A stretch of DNA of 64,000 nucleotides. It comes from Ilex aquifolium. Taxonomy: Eukaryota > Streptophyta > Magnoliopsida > Aquifoliales > Aquifoliaceae. The first letter of the stretch is position 1. Each line of letters starts with the position of its first letter. The DNA lies in assembly GCA_951799425.1 (NCBI GenBank), contig OX637393.1, positions 20,997,744 through 21,061,743 of the forward strand, written 5' to 3'. The notes below the pieces were generated by a model that was given only the letters and a program-made list of their open reading frames with translations, was not told the origin of the DNA and searched no databases. Positions 46,430 to 57,240 of the stretch are shown piece after piece. The position numbers and the translations under genes are program-made.

Positions 46430-47423
46430 ATGCAAACACGATCTACAGGTCAGGAGCTACTACCGTACGAAGACGAAATCGAAAGAAGGCTCCGAAACTT
46501 GTGAAAACAGTGTCAAGAAGAAAACAACCAAGAAGCTATGGCTGAAGATGAACAAAAATCGTTAAGGGATTATGCTATGCCGCTTGTGACGGAAATACAA
46601 TCGAGCATTCGAAGGCCCGCTATTCAAGCAAACAATTTCGAGATCAAGCCGGGTACTATTCAAATGATTCAGAATTCAGTTCAGTTTGGGGGTTTGCCTA
46701 ACGATGACCCAAACGATCATTTGATGAGTTTTCTGGAGATATGCGACACATTCAAATACAATGGGATTTCTGAAGATGCAATTAGACTCTGACTTTTCCC
46801 TTTCTCACTTCGTGATAAGGCAAAGTGTTGGTTGCATTCTTTGTCGTCGGATTCTATTACTACGTGGTCAGATTTAGCTTAGAAATTCTTAGCTAAATTC
46901 TTTTCACCAGCTAAAACTGCAAGGATGAGGAACGATATCATTTCATTCGCACAGCATGATTCTGAGACTCTCTATGAAGCTTGGGAGCAATTCAAAGACT
47001 TACTTCGAAAATGCCCTCACCATGGTATTCCTAATTGGTTGCAAGTTCAAACGTTCTACAATGGGTTGTTTAGTGCTACCCGAACCAGTATCGATGCAGC
47101 TGCAGGTGGTGCAATAATGGGAAAAAATTTCGATGAAGCATACGAGTTATTAGAGACGATGGCTGCAAACAATTATCAGTGGCCTTCTACAAGGATCAAT
47201 CAGCTAAAGGTAGCAGAGATTTATGAAGTTGATGCGGTTACTGCATTAGCTGCACAGGTTGCTACGTTAACAAAGAAGATTGATGCTCTAGGAGTGCAAC
47301 CTATTCAGAGTGTGGCAGTTGTCTGTGAATTGTGTGCAGGGAACCATCCGAGTGATCAATGTGCAATTAATCTAGAGTCGGTACAATACATTGGTAACCA
47401 CAACAGGCAGCAATATAGTAACT
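46430..47423 (+). pseudogene. Gag of Athila-like element 4, disabled
   Basis: Starts MQTRSTGQELLP at 46430. Athila gag core: FEIKPGTIQMIQNSVQFGG, DPNDHLMSFLEICDTFKYNG, LFPFSLRDKAKCWLHSL, and a knuckle CELCAGNHPSDQC near 47320. Stops at 46502, 46790 and 46880, at least two explained by C-to-T changes (CGA to TGA, CAG to TAG). It ends where an inverted Athila LTR was inserted. Confidence 0.9.
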
Positions 47424-47952
47424 GACTTGATCCAAAATGTGTACACCCAAGTGCAGGCGGTCAAGCTGTAGTAATAATCCGGTTTAAGTCCGGAGTCGAA
47501 TCCACAGAGAACTTTTGTTGGTATTTTTGAGATAAGCAATGGTGGAGACCTATTGTTTGTAACCTTTGAGATTTGTTGAGAGATGTAAGATTTCCTGGAC
47601 AGAATATAAGATTCTTTCCAAGAGAATTTTCTTAACAAAACAGGAGATAAATACTAATGAAAAAGGGTCACTCTTTAGTTCAAGGATCTGGACATGTAGT
47701 TAATCATCCGGTTTATTATACTTGTGCTTGATAACTCAATTAACTCCCGTGTCAACAGCAAGTTAATCGGAAGATAAAGATGGACTGTGAGAATTAAGAA
47801 CATGATTCCGATGTCTTTCTAGAAGTTTACAAGAATTGTTTGTGCCGAGACTTAACCCGTCTACAAACAAGCAAGTGTTTCTACAAGACATCAAATCATG
47901 ACATTAATATTTTATTCTTTAAATGAAGCACAATAAGGGGGAGGATTGAAGG
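47423..47952 (-). mobile_element. Inverted Athila LTR fragment, part 1
   Basis: The minus strand is the right-hand end of an Athila LTR, finishing ..GGATCAAGTCA at 47423. It continues as 62174-62336 on the other side of the intact Athila element, so that element landed inside it. Diverged from the intact LTR, hence older. GTAAC (47418-47422) precedes it but the far end needed to confirm a TSD is not clear. Confidence 0.9.
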
Positions 47953-48142
47953 GTAGTTGATTAGTACTTAAACTTGACATATTATTATGACATTTTAAGA
48001 CTAATTGTACTTTAATGGAGTTTAAGTGATGTCATTTCAGGCCCTAAACTGAACAAGGACCCAAAAACAACAAGTACCACACTTGGATGCAGTGCCAGTA
48101 CATTATAGCCCAAAATTGGAGAAGCTTGGAACACTGTCACCA

Positions 48143-48508
48143 CGTTCGAACGGCAGCTCACGTTCGAACGTCAACCAAAACACTGTAGCAGACTCAGATG
48201 CTGAAGAGATGGCGTGTGGCAGTTAGGAAAGAAGACTGGAGCTCTGAAGTACTTGAGTGTCACGTTCGAACGCCAACTCACGTTCGAACGTGCACTTGAG
48301 TTGATGGAAGACCAGACCACTGCAGAGAGTTGGTACTGCACTTCACAGGGACCAACAGATCACTCGAGTGAAAAGGGGTCAGAGCAAGATCTGGCGTTCG
48401 AACGCCTTCAGTGCAAAAACAGAAGAAACGTTCGAACGGCAGTCAACGTTCGAACGCCCTCAGTGCAAAAACAGAAAGAACGTTCGAACGCCAACTCACG
48501 TTCGAACG
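48143..48508. repeat. Nine-copy CGTTCGAACG palindrome array in Athila U3 (5' LTR)
   Basis: Perfect copies start at 48143, 48161, 48263, 48281, 48395, 48429, 48447, 48481, 48499. Successive spacings are 18, 102, 18, 114, 34, 18, 34, 18. Each 18-bp pair leaves an 8-nt gap, so two copies can pair as a 10-bp stem with an 8-nt loop. Palindromes also often sit in a C(A)CGTTCGAACG(CC/T) context. All nine are intact in both LTRs. Confidence 0.98.
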
Positions 48509-48601
48509 TAAACCACAGACTGGCAGCAGAGTTGTTGACTGTTCACTTGGACTTGGGCGGCAAACACTATTCTTTCACCCCCCCTGCCTCCTCCTCTTGC
48601 C

Positions 48602-48609
48602 TATAAATA
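48602..48609 (+). promoter_or_regulatory. TATA box of the Athila LTR
   Basis: TATAAATA in the context GCCTATAAATACTCC, 93 bp after the last palindrome. Transcription is expected about 30 bp downstream, near the GGAGAGTGAAAG region. The identical site in the 3' LTR is at 60844. Confidence 0.75.
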
Positions 48610-49932
48610 CTCCCCTTGTTGGAGAGTGAAAGAAGGGAGGAGGAGAAAGCATTGTAGGTAGTAGCATAGTGATGGAGGCTTAGACTCCCACTTTCATTGT
48701 AGTTAGTTCATTTTCCTTATGAAGTCTTTATTTTAGAGATTAGTTTGGCTTTAGTCCAACATCTCTTGCTTGTTATAACAGTAGTTTTATGCTTATGTTT
48801 ATGTTTATGCTTTCATTTCTCATGCATAGAAGAGAGATAGCTCCCATCTTGGTTGAGGAAGCAACCCTCCAATCTTTGGTTGAGGAAGCCACCCTCCAAA
48901 TGTGACTAGCTTTCTTCTACTTTAATTGTTCATGCATTTCACTTCCATTGCTTGAGCTTCCTTCTTTCTTAGAAGAGTGAAACTCTTCCACTTTTCTAGA
49001 GCTTGATTAAGGCCGTGAAGGGTGGAACGTGATTCACCCATTCTTTGGGGAAGATTCGCTCCGCGTTTGTTGTTACTTTATCTTTTAAAGTTCTCCACTT
49101 GGAGGGATGAGCATCACTCACTTTTCTAGCTTTAACCAGGCCATGAAGAGTGAGTAGTTTCTCATTCACTCTTTAGTGAGAGGAGAAGGGCATGTAATAG
49201 CTATCCGGAAATCATATTTGTGCAAAGTTCTTCTATGCTTAACGTTTATATCCTCTTGTTATCGGATAATTGATTGCATCTAGCAAAGTTAAGGTACTTT
49301 GTATAATTGAGAGCTCTTTCTATGACATGGATGACTCCTGCATAGAAAGACTCATCAGTTCAAGGCAAGTACCCCGGCTAGATCCTCATGACTACCCTTC
49401 AATCTCCCCCCTTACTGTACTTCACTAAAAAGAATGGACTATTAATATCATGATTGGATGTCTTGTAGAACCACTTGCTTGTTTGTAGACGGGTTAAGTC
49501 TCGGCACAGGCAATTCTTGTACATTTCTAGAAAGACATCGGAATCATGGTCTTAATCCTCAAATCCATCTTTATCTTCCGATTAACTTGATGTTGACACG
49601 GGAGTTAATTGAGTTATCAAGCACAAATATGACAAACTGGATAACTAACTACATGTCCAGATCCTTGCACTAAAGGGTGACTCTTTTTATTTAGCATTCA
49701 TCTCCTATTTTGTTCAGAAAATCCCTCCGGAAAGAATCTTATATTCTATCCAGCAAAACCCATATCTCACAGCAAATCAAAAAGGTTACCATCAAAAGGT
49801 CTCTACCACTGCTTACCTTAGAAATATTAACAAAAGTTCCCTGTGGATTCGACTCCGGACTCAAACCGGATTATTACTACAGCTTGACCGCCTGCACTTG
49901 GGTGTACATTGGATCAATCGCTGTCAAGTTTT

Positions 49933-49950
49933 TGGCGCCGTTGCCGGGGA
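49933..49950 (+). promoter_or_regulatory. Primer binding site (tRNA-Asp) of the Athila element
   Basis: TGGCGCCGTTGCCGGGGA, complementary to the 3' end of plant tRNA-Asp including CCA, six bases after the LTR. This primer type is typical of Athila. Confidence 0.9.
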
Positions 49951-50043
49951 ACCTTTGAAAGGTGCTTTAAGGTAAAAGGTAAAAAGACCTTCAACATTGT
50001 GTATATTTTGTTTTACTGTAAATAACTTTGTTTTATTTTCTTT

Positions 50044-53000
50044 ATGACTGAGGGCACTCCTCACTTCCAAAATTTGCCAGCAGAATCGTGTGAGTCCGTG
50101 AATCAGCCTGAACCTAATTCACCTAGATCAGTAGCAGACTCTTGTGAGGGTAGTATGGCAAATAATGAAAGAAATGGAGAAGTCCCTATGAGAGAGGAGG
50201 AAGTCCCTAACATCCGAACTTTGCGGGATTACTTGAATCCCACAAGAAATAGTGTCCCCTCTTGTTTTATTTTTCTTGAAAATGCTCCCCTCTTTACTGT
50301 AAAGCCGGGGACAGTGCAGTTATTGCCCGTGTTTCATGGATTGGATGCAGAAAATCCATATCTGCATATAAAAGATTTCGAAGAAGTGTGTGGAACATTT
50401 CAAGACAATTCTGAATTGACCAAAATGAGACTATTTTCTTTCTCTTTGAGGGATAGAGCCAAACAATGGCTAAATTCTTTAAAGGCTCTTTCAGTACCCA
50501 ATTGGCAAGCATTGCAAAATGAATTTTTTAGAAAGTTTTTTCCTTTGCACCGCACAAATGCATTAAAAAGGCAAATCATGAATTTTGAAGTCAAAGAAGG
50601 AGAAACTTTTTATCAAAGTTGGGAGATATTCAAAGATCTACTCCAATCTTGCCCACATCATGCTTTTGAAAATTGGACATTGGTAGGATTTTTCTATGAC
50701 TCCTTACCCTCTAGACTACGTCAGTTTGTCGAAATGATGGCCCAAGGAGAATTCATGGGAAAAAGTCCGGAGGAGGCATTCAATTTCTTCGACACCATAT
50801 CTGACAGTTCTCAGATATGGGACTCAGCCTCCCCTACCACTGTAGAAGCCCGACCATCTAATTCCCAAGGAAGAAAATATGTCTTGAGAGAGGATGATGA
50901 CTTGAGAGCAAAAATGTCCACATTATCTCGAAAGCTCGAAGCTTTAGAGATGAAGAAAGTCCATCAAGTTGATGTTAGCTCCTCCACTGAGCAAGTGTGT
51001 GGAATCTGTGCGCTAACAGGACACCCTACTGGGGAGTGTCCCACCATCCCAACATTCAAAGAAGTCTTGTTAGAACAAACACATGCAGTTTCCAACTTCA
51101 ACAAGCCTTACTCCAACCCATATTCTGAAACATACAATCCAGGATGGCGAAATCACCCTAACTTCAGTTGGAAGAACACACAACCAATACCCATGAACCA
51201 ACAACAAGGACCATACCCACCACCTCAAGGACCTCCTGCATATCAACCATACCAACCACCACAAAAGAGGAACCTTGAGGACACATTAAATCAGTTCATG
51301 CAAAGCCAAATGAATTATAACAATAATTCTGCACAGGCTTTCACTGATTTCAAAACCCAGACCACTCAATCTTTTGAGGATCTTAAAAGCCACATCCAAA
51401 AGTTGACTCAATCCATGGTCACACATGAAAAGGGAAAATTTCCTGCCCAATCAAAGCAACCACAAGGCCAATTCCATGTAGGGAACCCTTCAACAACAGG
51501 AAACACCCAAGACCAAGCCCAAGCTGTCACGACACTAAGAAGTGGCAAAGTGATTGACAAAACAATCAGGGACGTACTCATTCCCAAGCCAAGACCTGAG
51601 TCACGCCCAGCCAATCCATCATCTGAACCTAAACCAATTGAGAAAGACCCTGAGCCTGTGATTGAACAAGAGTCAGAACCTTCTGAGAAAAAGGAACCTT
51701 CGTATCCCGTTCCGGCTCCATTTCCTCATCGACTCAGAGCCAAACAAAAAGTGAAAAATCAGCCTGAAATTTACGAGCTTTTTAAGCAACTAAATATCAA
51801 CATCCCACTTCTGGATGCAATCAAACAAGTTCCACCCTATGCCAAGTTTCTAAAAGACTTGTGCACAGTCAAGAGAAGCCAGAAAGTCCAAAAAAGAGCG
51901 TTCCTAACAGAACAAGCTAGTGCTCTTCTCCAACAGAAAACCCTTCCAAAATACAAAGACCCAGGATGTCCGATTGTCTCATGTATCATTGGAAACTTCA
52001 GAATTGAACAAGCCTTGTTAGACCTTGGAGCCAGTGTTAATCTGCTACCCTACTCTGTCTATCAGCAGTTGGGTTTGGGTGAACTTAAACCCACTTGTGT
52101 CACACTCCAATTGGTTGACAGATCTGTCAAAACCCCCAGAGGGATTGTTGAAGATGTGCTTGTCCAAGTAGATAGTTTTGTCTTCCCTGTTGACTTCATT
52201 GTTCTGGATACTGAACCAGCAATAAATTCGGAGAACCAAATTCCCGTCATTCTTGGTCGACCATTCCTAGCAACTTCCAATGCTTTAATCAATTGCAGGA
52301 ATGGAGTCATGAAATTAACTTTTGGGAATATGACTCTCGAAATGAACATTTTCAATATTGCCAAATATCCAGAAGAGGAAAAGGAAGAAAGGGAAGTAAA
52401 CTTCATAGAATCTCTGATACAGGAACATCTGGATGATACATTTTGTGGGGATCCTGCTAAATCATCTCTGTTTGAAATCATCTCATCAGAAATAACAGAT
52501 GATGACCTAAATCCACCAGTTGACCCTAATCATACTGTTGAGACCTGGGCACTCAAATTTGAAGAAATTTCACCAAGTGGCACAAAACCAGTCTCATCAA
52601 GTGATAGCCCACCAAAGCCTGAATTGAAACCTCTCCCATCTGACCTCAAGTATGCATTCTTAGGAGGGAATGAGTCATACCCAGTGGTAATCTCATCTAA
52701 GCTCACAGACTTGCAAGAGTCTAAATTGCTTGAAGTTCTTCGGAGTCATAAAAGTACCATTGGATGGACCATCGCTGACTTGAAAGGTATAAGCCCGTTA
52801 ATCTGCAATCATGCCATATACCTTGAAGAGGACTCAAAACCCTCTCGTCAAATGCAGCGACGACTGAACCCTCACATGAAGGAAGTTGTGAGAATTGAGG
52901 TACTCAAACTCTTAGATGCAGGGATAATCTTCCCTATCTCAGATAGTAAATGGGTCAGTCCAACCCAAGTTGTGCCAAAAAAATCTGGGGTCACAGTGGT

Positions 53001-55596
53001 AAAAAATGATGCAAATGAACTAGTGCCAACTCGAGTCGTCACAGGATGGCGAATGTGCATTGACTATCGAAAACTCAATTTGGTCACTAGAAAAGATCAT
53101 TTTCCTCTCCCATTTCTTGACCAAGTCCTGGAGAGAATTGCAGGCCATGCATTTTATTGTTTCTTGGATGGATATTCAGGGTATAACCAAATTGAGATAG
53201 CCCTAGATGATCAGGAGAAAACAACATTCACATGCCCCTTTGACACCTTTGCATTCAAAAGGATGCCATTTGGACTTTGTAACGCTCCTGCAACATTCCA
53301 AAGATGTATGCTAAGCTTGTTCAGTGATATGGTTGAAAAATTTTTGGAAGTGTTTATGGATGATTTCTCTGTCTATGGTGATTCTTTCGATTTGTGTCTA
53401 ACCAATCTGGAGAAAGTACTGATCAGGTGTAAGGAAGCCAACCTAGTGCTCAATTGGGAAAAATGTCATTTTATGGTAACACAGGGCATTTTTCTTGGTC
53501 ACATCGTGTCGTCTGAAGGCATGAAAGTTGACAAGGCAAAAATTGATTTGATAGGAAATTTGCCTGCTCCTAAGACTGTAAAGGATGTTCGATCATTCCT
53601 AGGACATGCAGGGTTCTACAGGAGATTCATAAAAGATTTCAGTACCATAGCAAAACCAATGTGTCACCTCCTAAGTCAGGATGTAATATTTGATTGGAAT
53701 GAAGCATGCCAAAATGCCTTTGACAAGCTAAAAGACATGCTAATTTCTGCACCAATAATGCAATCTCCTGACTGGAATCTTCCTTTTGAACTAATGTGTG
53801 ATGCAAGTGATTTTGCTGTAGGTGCTGTATTGGGACAAAGAAAATATAAGAAACCCCATGTGATTTACTATGCTAGCAAAACTTTGAATGATGCCCAAAT
53901 GAATTATTCAACAACTGAGAAAGAATTGCTTGCTATAATTTTTGCACTGGAAAAATTCCGTTCTTATCTTGTTGGTTCTTCTGTTATTGTATTCACTGAC
54001 CATGCAGCTCTGAAATTTTTGCTCACAAAGAAGGACGCCAAACCAATACTCTTGAGATGGATACTTTTGCTCCAAGAGTTTGATCTTGTCATTAAAGACA
54101 AGAAAGGCGTCGAGAACGTGGTGGCAGATCATCTATCCAGACTAACCTATGAATTTCATGAGGATGGACTGCCAATCAATGAGAAATTCCCCGATGAACA
54201 AATGTTCATGATTTATAATACACCTTGGTATGAAGACATTGCTAACTTTCTTGCTACTGGTACACTCCCTCCATCTTTTACCATGGTGGACAAAAAGAAA
54301 TTTCTGAGGGAGGTACGTAACTTCTTTTGGGAGGATCCTTACGTATTCAAGTACTGTAAAGATCAAATCATAAGACGTTGCATTCCTGCTCATGAAAGTA
54401 GCCAGGTAATAACTTTTTGTCATTCTGAAGCATGTGGTGGCCACTTTTCATCAAGAAAAACCGCTGCAAAAATCTTGCAGTGTGGATTTTACTGGCCCAC
54501 ACTTTTTCAAGATGTCCATGCCTTTTGTTTAACATGTGATAGGTGTCAAAGGTTGGGAAGCATTTCTAAAAGAAATATGATGCCCTTAAACCCCATTTTG
54601 GTAATTGAAATTTTTGACTGTTGGGGCATCGATTTTATGAGACCATTTCCCCCCTCCTTTGGCTATCTATACGTTTTAGTGGCTGTAGACTATGTATCCA
54701 AATGGGTTGAAGCAATTCTATGCCGAAACAATGATCACAAAACAGTGATCAAATTTTTAAAAGAAAATATTTTGTCCCGGTTAGGAATTCCGAAATCAAT
54801 CATAAGCGATGGGGGTGCTTATTTTTGCAATTGTCCCTTCTGGAATTTAATGAAAAAATACTTGATTTTTCACAAAATTGCAACCCCTTATCACCCACAG
54901 ACTAGTGGACAAGCTGAGTTAGCTAATCGGGAGATCAAATTAATTTTGGAAAAAACGGTGAATCCAGATCGCAAAGATTGGTCAGTAAGACTGACTGATG
55001 CGCTATGGGCATACCGAACTGCTTTTAAAACAATTTTGGGCATGTCTCCCTATCGATTAGTCTATGGAAAGCCATGTCACTTGCCTGTAGAATTGGAACA
55101 TAGGGCATACTGGGCCATTAAAGCAATGAATTTTGACTTAGACAAGGCTGGACTAAAAAGGAAACTTCAGATAAATGAATTGGAGGAATTGAGAAATGAG
55201 GCATATGAAAATGCTAAGATTGCTAAAACCAGGATGAAAATCTTTCATGACAAACACATTGTGCGGAAGTCTTTTGAGCCATCTCAAAAAGTCTTGCTAT
55301 TCAATTCAAGACTCCGCCTCTTTCCTGGTAAGTTGAAATCAAGATGGGCTGGGCCTTACATTGTGAAAAAGGTGTTTGATCACGGAGCAGTTGAAGTGGA
55401 AAACCCAGCAAACGGTAATAATTTTACTGTTAATGGTCAGAGGTTAAAACCATTTTTGGAGGATTTTGTCAGAAATGTGGAAACCATTCTTTTAATGGAA
55501 CCAGAGTACTCCTCCGAAATTCGCGCCTGCCGACACTCCAGTGGATCGGGTCCGGAAATATCTACTCCAACCCGACCCACTGGGGCGCCTTTATAA
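50044..55596 (+). CDS. Athila gag-pol polyprotein, intact 1850 residues
   Basis: One uninterrupted frame from ATG 50044 to TAA. Gag core with [12 protein letters not shown] around residue 135 and a zinc knuckle C319-x2-C-x4-H-x4-C332. A Pro/Gln-rich linker (about 370-430). Aspartic protease with [10 protein letters not shown] at about 660 (DLGA replaces DTGA, as usual in Athila). RT with [18 protein letters not shown] and FMDDFSVYG near 1104. RNase H starting [13 protein letters not shown] at 1252. Integrase with H2C2 finger from H1460 (CLTCDRC), catalytic D1530, D1589, E1625 (35 residues between the last two) and a C-terminal [13 protein letters not shown] module. All catalytic residues are present. 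No frameshift separates gag and pol, so processing would rely on the protease alone. Confidence 0.97.
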   Translation: MTEGTPHFQNLPAESCESVNQPEPNSPRSVADSCEGSMANNERNGEVPMREEEVPNIRTLRDYLNPTRNSVPSCFIFLENAPLFTVKPGTVQLLPVFHGLDAENPYLHIKDFEEVCGTFQDNSELTKMRLFSFSLRDRAKQWLNSLKALSVPNWQALQNEFFRKFFPLHRTNALKRQIMNFEVKEGETFYQSWEIFKDLLQSCPHHAFENWTLVGFFYDSLPSRLRQFVEMMAQGEFMGKSPEEAFNFFDTISDSSQIWDSASPTTVEARPSNSQGRKYVLREDDDLRAKMSTLSRKLEALEMKKVHQVDVSSSTEQVCGICALTGHPTGECPTIPTFKEVLLEQTHAVSNFNKPYSNPYSETYNPGWRNHPNFSWKNTQPIPMNQQQGPYPPPQGPPAYQPYQPPQKRNLEDTLNQFMQSQMNYNNNSAQAFTDFKTQTTQSFEDLKSHIQKLTQSMVTHEKGKFPAQSKQPQGQFHVGNPSTTGNTQDQAQAVTTLRSGKVIDKTIRDVLIPKPRPESRPANPSSEPKPIEKDPEPVIEQESEPSEKKEPSYPVPAPFPHRLRAKQKVKNQPEIYELFKQLNINIPLLDAIKQVPPYAKFLKDLCTVKRSQKVQKRAFLTEQASALLQQKTLPKYKDPGCPIVSCIIGNFRIEQALLDLGASVNLLPYSVYQQLGLGELKPTCVTLQLVDRSVKTPRGIVEDVLVQVDSFVFPVDFIVLDTEPAINSENQIPVILGRPFLATSNALINCRNGVMKLTFGNMTLEMNIFNIAKYPEEEKEEREVNFIESLIQEHLDDTFCGDPAKSSLFEIISSEITDDDLNPPVDPNHTVETWALKFEEISPSGTKPVSSSDSPPKPELKPLPSDLKYAFLGGNESYPVVISSKLTDLQESKLLEVLRSHKSTIGWTIADLKGISPLICNHAIYLEEDSKPSRQMQRRLNPHMKEVVRIEVLKLLDAGIIFPISDSKWVSPTQVVPKKSGVTVVKNDANELVPTRVVTGWRMCIDYRKLNLVTRKDHFPLPFLDQVLERIAGHAFYCFLDGYSGYNQIEIALDDQEKTTFTCPFDTFAFKRMPFGLCNAPATFQRCMLSLFSDMVEKFLEVFMDDFSVYGDSFDLCLTNLEKVLIRCKEANLVLNWEKCHFMVTQGIFLGHIVSSEGMKVDKAKIDLIGNLPAPKTVKDVRSFLGHAGFYRRFIKDFSTIAKPMCHLLSQDVIFDWNEACQNAFDKLKDMLISAPIMQSPDWNLPFELMCDASDFAVGAVLGQRKYKKPHVIYYASKTLNDAQMNYSTTEKELLAIIFALEKFRSYLVGSSVIVFTDHAALKFLLTKKDAKPILLRWILLLQEFDLVIKDKKGVENVVADHLSRLTYEFHEDGLPINEKFPDEQMFMIYNTPWYEDIANFLATGTLPPSFTMVDKKKFLREVRNFFWEDPYVFKYCKDQIIRRCIPAHESSQVITFCHSEACGGHFSSRKTAAKILQCGFYWPTLFQDVHAFCLTCDRCQRLGSISKRNMMPLNPILVIEIFDCWGIDFMRPFPPSFGYLYVLVAVDYVSKWVEAILCRNNDHKTVIKFLKENILSRLGIPKSIISDGGAYFCNCPFWNLMKKYLIFHKIATPYHPQTSGQAELANREIKLILEKTVNPDRKDWSVRLTDALWAYRTAFKTILGMSPYRLVYGKPCHLPVELEHRAYWAIKAMNFDLDKAGLKRKLQINELEELRNEAYENAKIAKTRMKIFHDKHIVRKSFEPSQKVLLFNSRLRLFPGKLKSRWAGPYIVKKVFDHGAVEVENPANGNNFTVNGQRLKPFLEDFVRNVETILLMEPEYSSEIRACRHSSGSGPEISTPTRPTGAPL

Positions 55597-56159
55597 GGCG
55601 CCCACGTGTTCCCAGCCGCCGCACCTGGCCCCCCCTCTTTTGTTTTTCTTTTCTTCTTCTTCCATTTTTTTCTTCTTCTGTTAGTCGTCTAGTCACCGAG
55701 AAACACCCATGACCACACACTCCACAAACACGATATTTTGCTTCATGTTTAGCATTTTAATCTTATATTTACTCACGGGTGTTCTTCTCTTGTTCGCACT
55801 CACACACAAGGATTTTCAGCCTACCCGAAATTCGGATCTGCGCACAGATTAGTAATTTTTGGTGTTTTTATTTGTAGGTCTCAGTGGTGAACAGATCTCT
55901 ACCAGTCAACCTCGTCTCCACACTCCATAAACCGGTAAATTCGAAACATTGGGGACAATGTTCAGTTTAGGTTGGGGGGTATGATCAGTTCATCAGTTCA
56001 TTTTCGTTCATAGTTCATAATTTTCGCAATTTTTTAATTTTTATTGTCGTTGTTGATCATGTTTTGTATAAATTGATTGTGCTTATGAATCAGCCTCAAT
56101 CGTCTTTGTGACTGGCAGACGTTAAAGAACCAGATAGTGAGTCTTAACATTTAGCAATC
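55597..56159 (+). other. Athila post-pol noncoding region with internal polypurine-like tract
   Basis: Pyrimidine-rich stretch after the stop (55620-55680), then the block CATTGGGGACAATGTTC and TAGGTTGGGGGGT at 55968-55980. That tract nearly equals the PPT before the 3' LTR (60186-60199). The block is also conserved in Athila 2 (44437). Confidence 0.6.
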
Positions 56160-56570
56160 ATGGATGTAAATCTTTTTTGGTTTAGCCTAGGAGTCCTACG
56201 TACTTTTCCATCTGATGTACATACCATGATCATGAGAAAAGCAAGATTAGTAAGGAAGGCTGAAATCAAAGAAAAACAAGCGAAACCCCTCTGTGGCAGA
56301 AGTAGCTTTGCCAAACGCCGTCGTGCAAAAAGGCTTGGTGCCTGTAAACAGTGTGGCAGATACTTTCACGAAAAAAGGTACAACCGGTGTTCTGAACCAG
56401 TTTCCGGTCGCGCACTTGATCGATTAGACTGGATAGTGAATGGGCTGAGTGAGGATTACCCTGATACGCCATGCTATTCCGGTACTGTGCTTAACCGATT
56501 TGTAAGAGAGGAAGTTGGGAGAGTTACTGGTTGTCCCTTTTACACAGACACAGAGGGAGACTCAGATTAG
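56160..56570 (+). CDS. Small basic Cys-rich protein of the Athila element, 136 residues
   Basis: I do not recognise a named family. The N-terminal part is basic (MRKARLVRKAEIKEKQAK) and a cluster KRRRAKR (residues 52-58) looks like a nuclear signal. C62-K-Q-C65 and C77, with H70 between (CKQCGRYFHEKRYNRC), suggest a small metal-binding knuckle; further Cys at 45, 105 and 125. The C-terminal third is acidic (TDTEGDSD). It lies between pol and the internal promoter. The first 50 codons are conserved in Athila 2 (44646-44807), which argues that it is a real element gene. Possible role: nucleic-acid binding; not demonstrated. Confidence 0.6.
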   Translation: MDVNLFWFSLGVLRTFPSDVHTMIMRKARLVRKAEIKEKQAKPLCGRSSFAKRRRAKRLGACKQCGRYFHEKRYNRCSEPVSGRALDRLDWIVNGLSEDYPDTPCYSGTVLNRFVREEVGRVTGCPFYTDTEGDSD

Positions 56571-56838
56571 AAAATTTATGTAGGAAATGTGTATTTTTGT
56601 TGGGGGAGTGAAGGCCAAAGGTCCGAATTTGTTGTAAAAATTGTAAAAATCTTTTTGTATAAATTTCTTTTTGACTGAAATGAAAATATGGGCCGAGTAA
56701 GGAATGCCCCAAAATACCAACCTGAAGCGTGGGTAGGGGTTCATCCTGAGACGCCTTAGTTTTTGAATTAAATTTGTGTGTTTTATCTTCTTTGATTGTA
56801 TATAGTGCAATAGGAAAAAATTTGAATTTTTGGTTCAA
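56571..56838. other. Spacer before the internal palindrome cluster
   Basis: About 270 bp of AT-rich DNA after the small ORF, with GTTGGGGGAGTG near 56600 resembling yet another polypurine tract. No coding signal. Confidence 0.4.
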
Positions 56839-57003
56839 CGTTCGAACGCCAGGTAACGTTCGAACGTTGAATGCTTACAGTACTTTGGCCTCTGACAGAA
56901 CACAAAAGTACTGAGAGCTCACAACGTTCGAACGCCAGACCACGTTCGAACGATCTTTTTAAATTGCTTCTACCCACGTTCGAACGTCACCAACGTTCGA
57001 ACG
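56839..57003. repeat. Second CGTTCGAACG palindrome cluster, internal to Athila
   Basis: Perfect copies start at 56839, 56857, 56925, 56943, 56977 and 56994, in three pairs spaced 18, 18 and 17 bp. A GCTTACAGTACT..CAAAAGTACTG module sits between the first two pairs, as in the solo LTR at 22 kb. A seventh copy at 57229 ends two bases before the ATG of the next ORF. Confidence 0.97.
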
Positions 57004-57016
57004 TCACAACTCAGGC

Positions 57017-57024
57017 TATAAAAG
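57017..57024 (+). promoter_or_regulatory. Internal TATA box upstream of the Athila extra ORF
   Basis: TATAAAAG in GGCTATAAAAGCC, 13 bp after the last palindrome of the cluster and about 220 bp before the ORF start. The following 200 bp is C/A rich and looks like a plant 5' UTR (CTTCAAAACCCTAG). This predicts a separate subgenomic transcript. Confidence 0.65.
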
Positions 57025-57228
57025 CCTGGTTCGTCGTTTTCAGCCAAAATCCCCAAATTCTTCAAAACCCTAGAAGCCATTCTCACTCCACAGACCTCAG
57101 CTTGCCCTCATTCCCCAAGAATATCCAAATTCGACCTTCCCTAACCCCTCCCCACATCAAAATCATCAATCCCAAACCCAGAACCCTGAGTTCTAGGACC
57201 TTTCAGAACCCTCCCAGTTCAAAACCCA

Positions 57229-57238
57229 CGTTCGAACG
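57229..57238. promoter_or_regulatory. CGTTCGAACG palindrome abutting the extra ORF start codon
   Basis: A perfect palindrome followed by CC then ATG. If a protein or pairing reads this motif, it could act on this 5' UTR as an operator-like site. Function is inferred from position only. Confidence 0.6.
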
Positions 57239-57240
57239 CC

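Larger units (their letters stand above)
47958..49926 (+). repeat. 5' LTR of the complete Athila element
   Basis: TGATTAGTAC ... GCTGTCA, 1969 bp. U3 holds nine CGTTCGAACG palindromes (48143-48508) and the TATA box is at 48602. R/U5 contains two near-repeated blocks, GGTTGAGGAAGC(A/C)ACCCTCCAA, near 48850-48900. A 130-codon frame at 48214-48606 is a by-product of the palindromes, not a gene. Confidence 0.97.

Noticed and set aside
48143-48508. CRISPR-like repeat and spacer pattern
   Set aside because: Plant nuclear context, 10-bp perfect palindromes, irregular intervals besides 18 bp, and no adaptation or effector genes.
48214-48606. 130-codon frame in the Athila LTR with repeated FER/NVRT words (also 60456-60848)
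   Set aside because: It overlaps the U3 palindromes, which create the repeated residues. It lies upstream of the TATA box, and both LTR copies agree only because the LTRs are young.
49933-49950. tRNA-Asp gene fragment
   Set aside because: Only the 18 bases complementary to the tRNA 3' end are present, directly after an LTR: a primer binding site.
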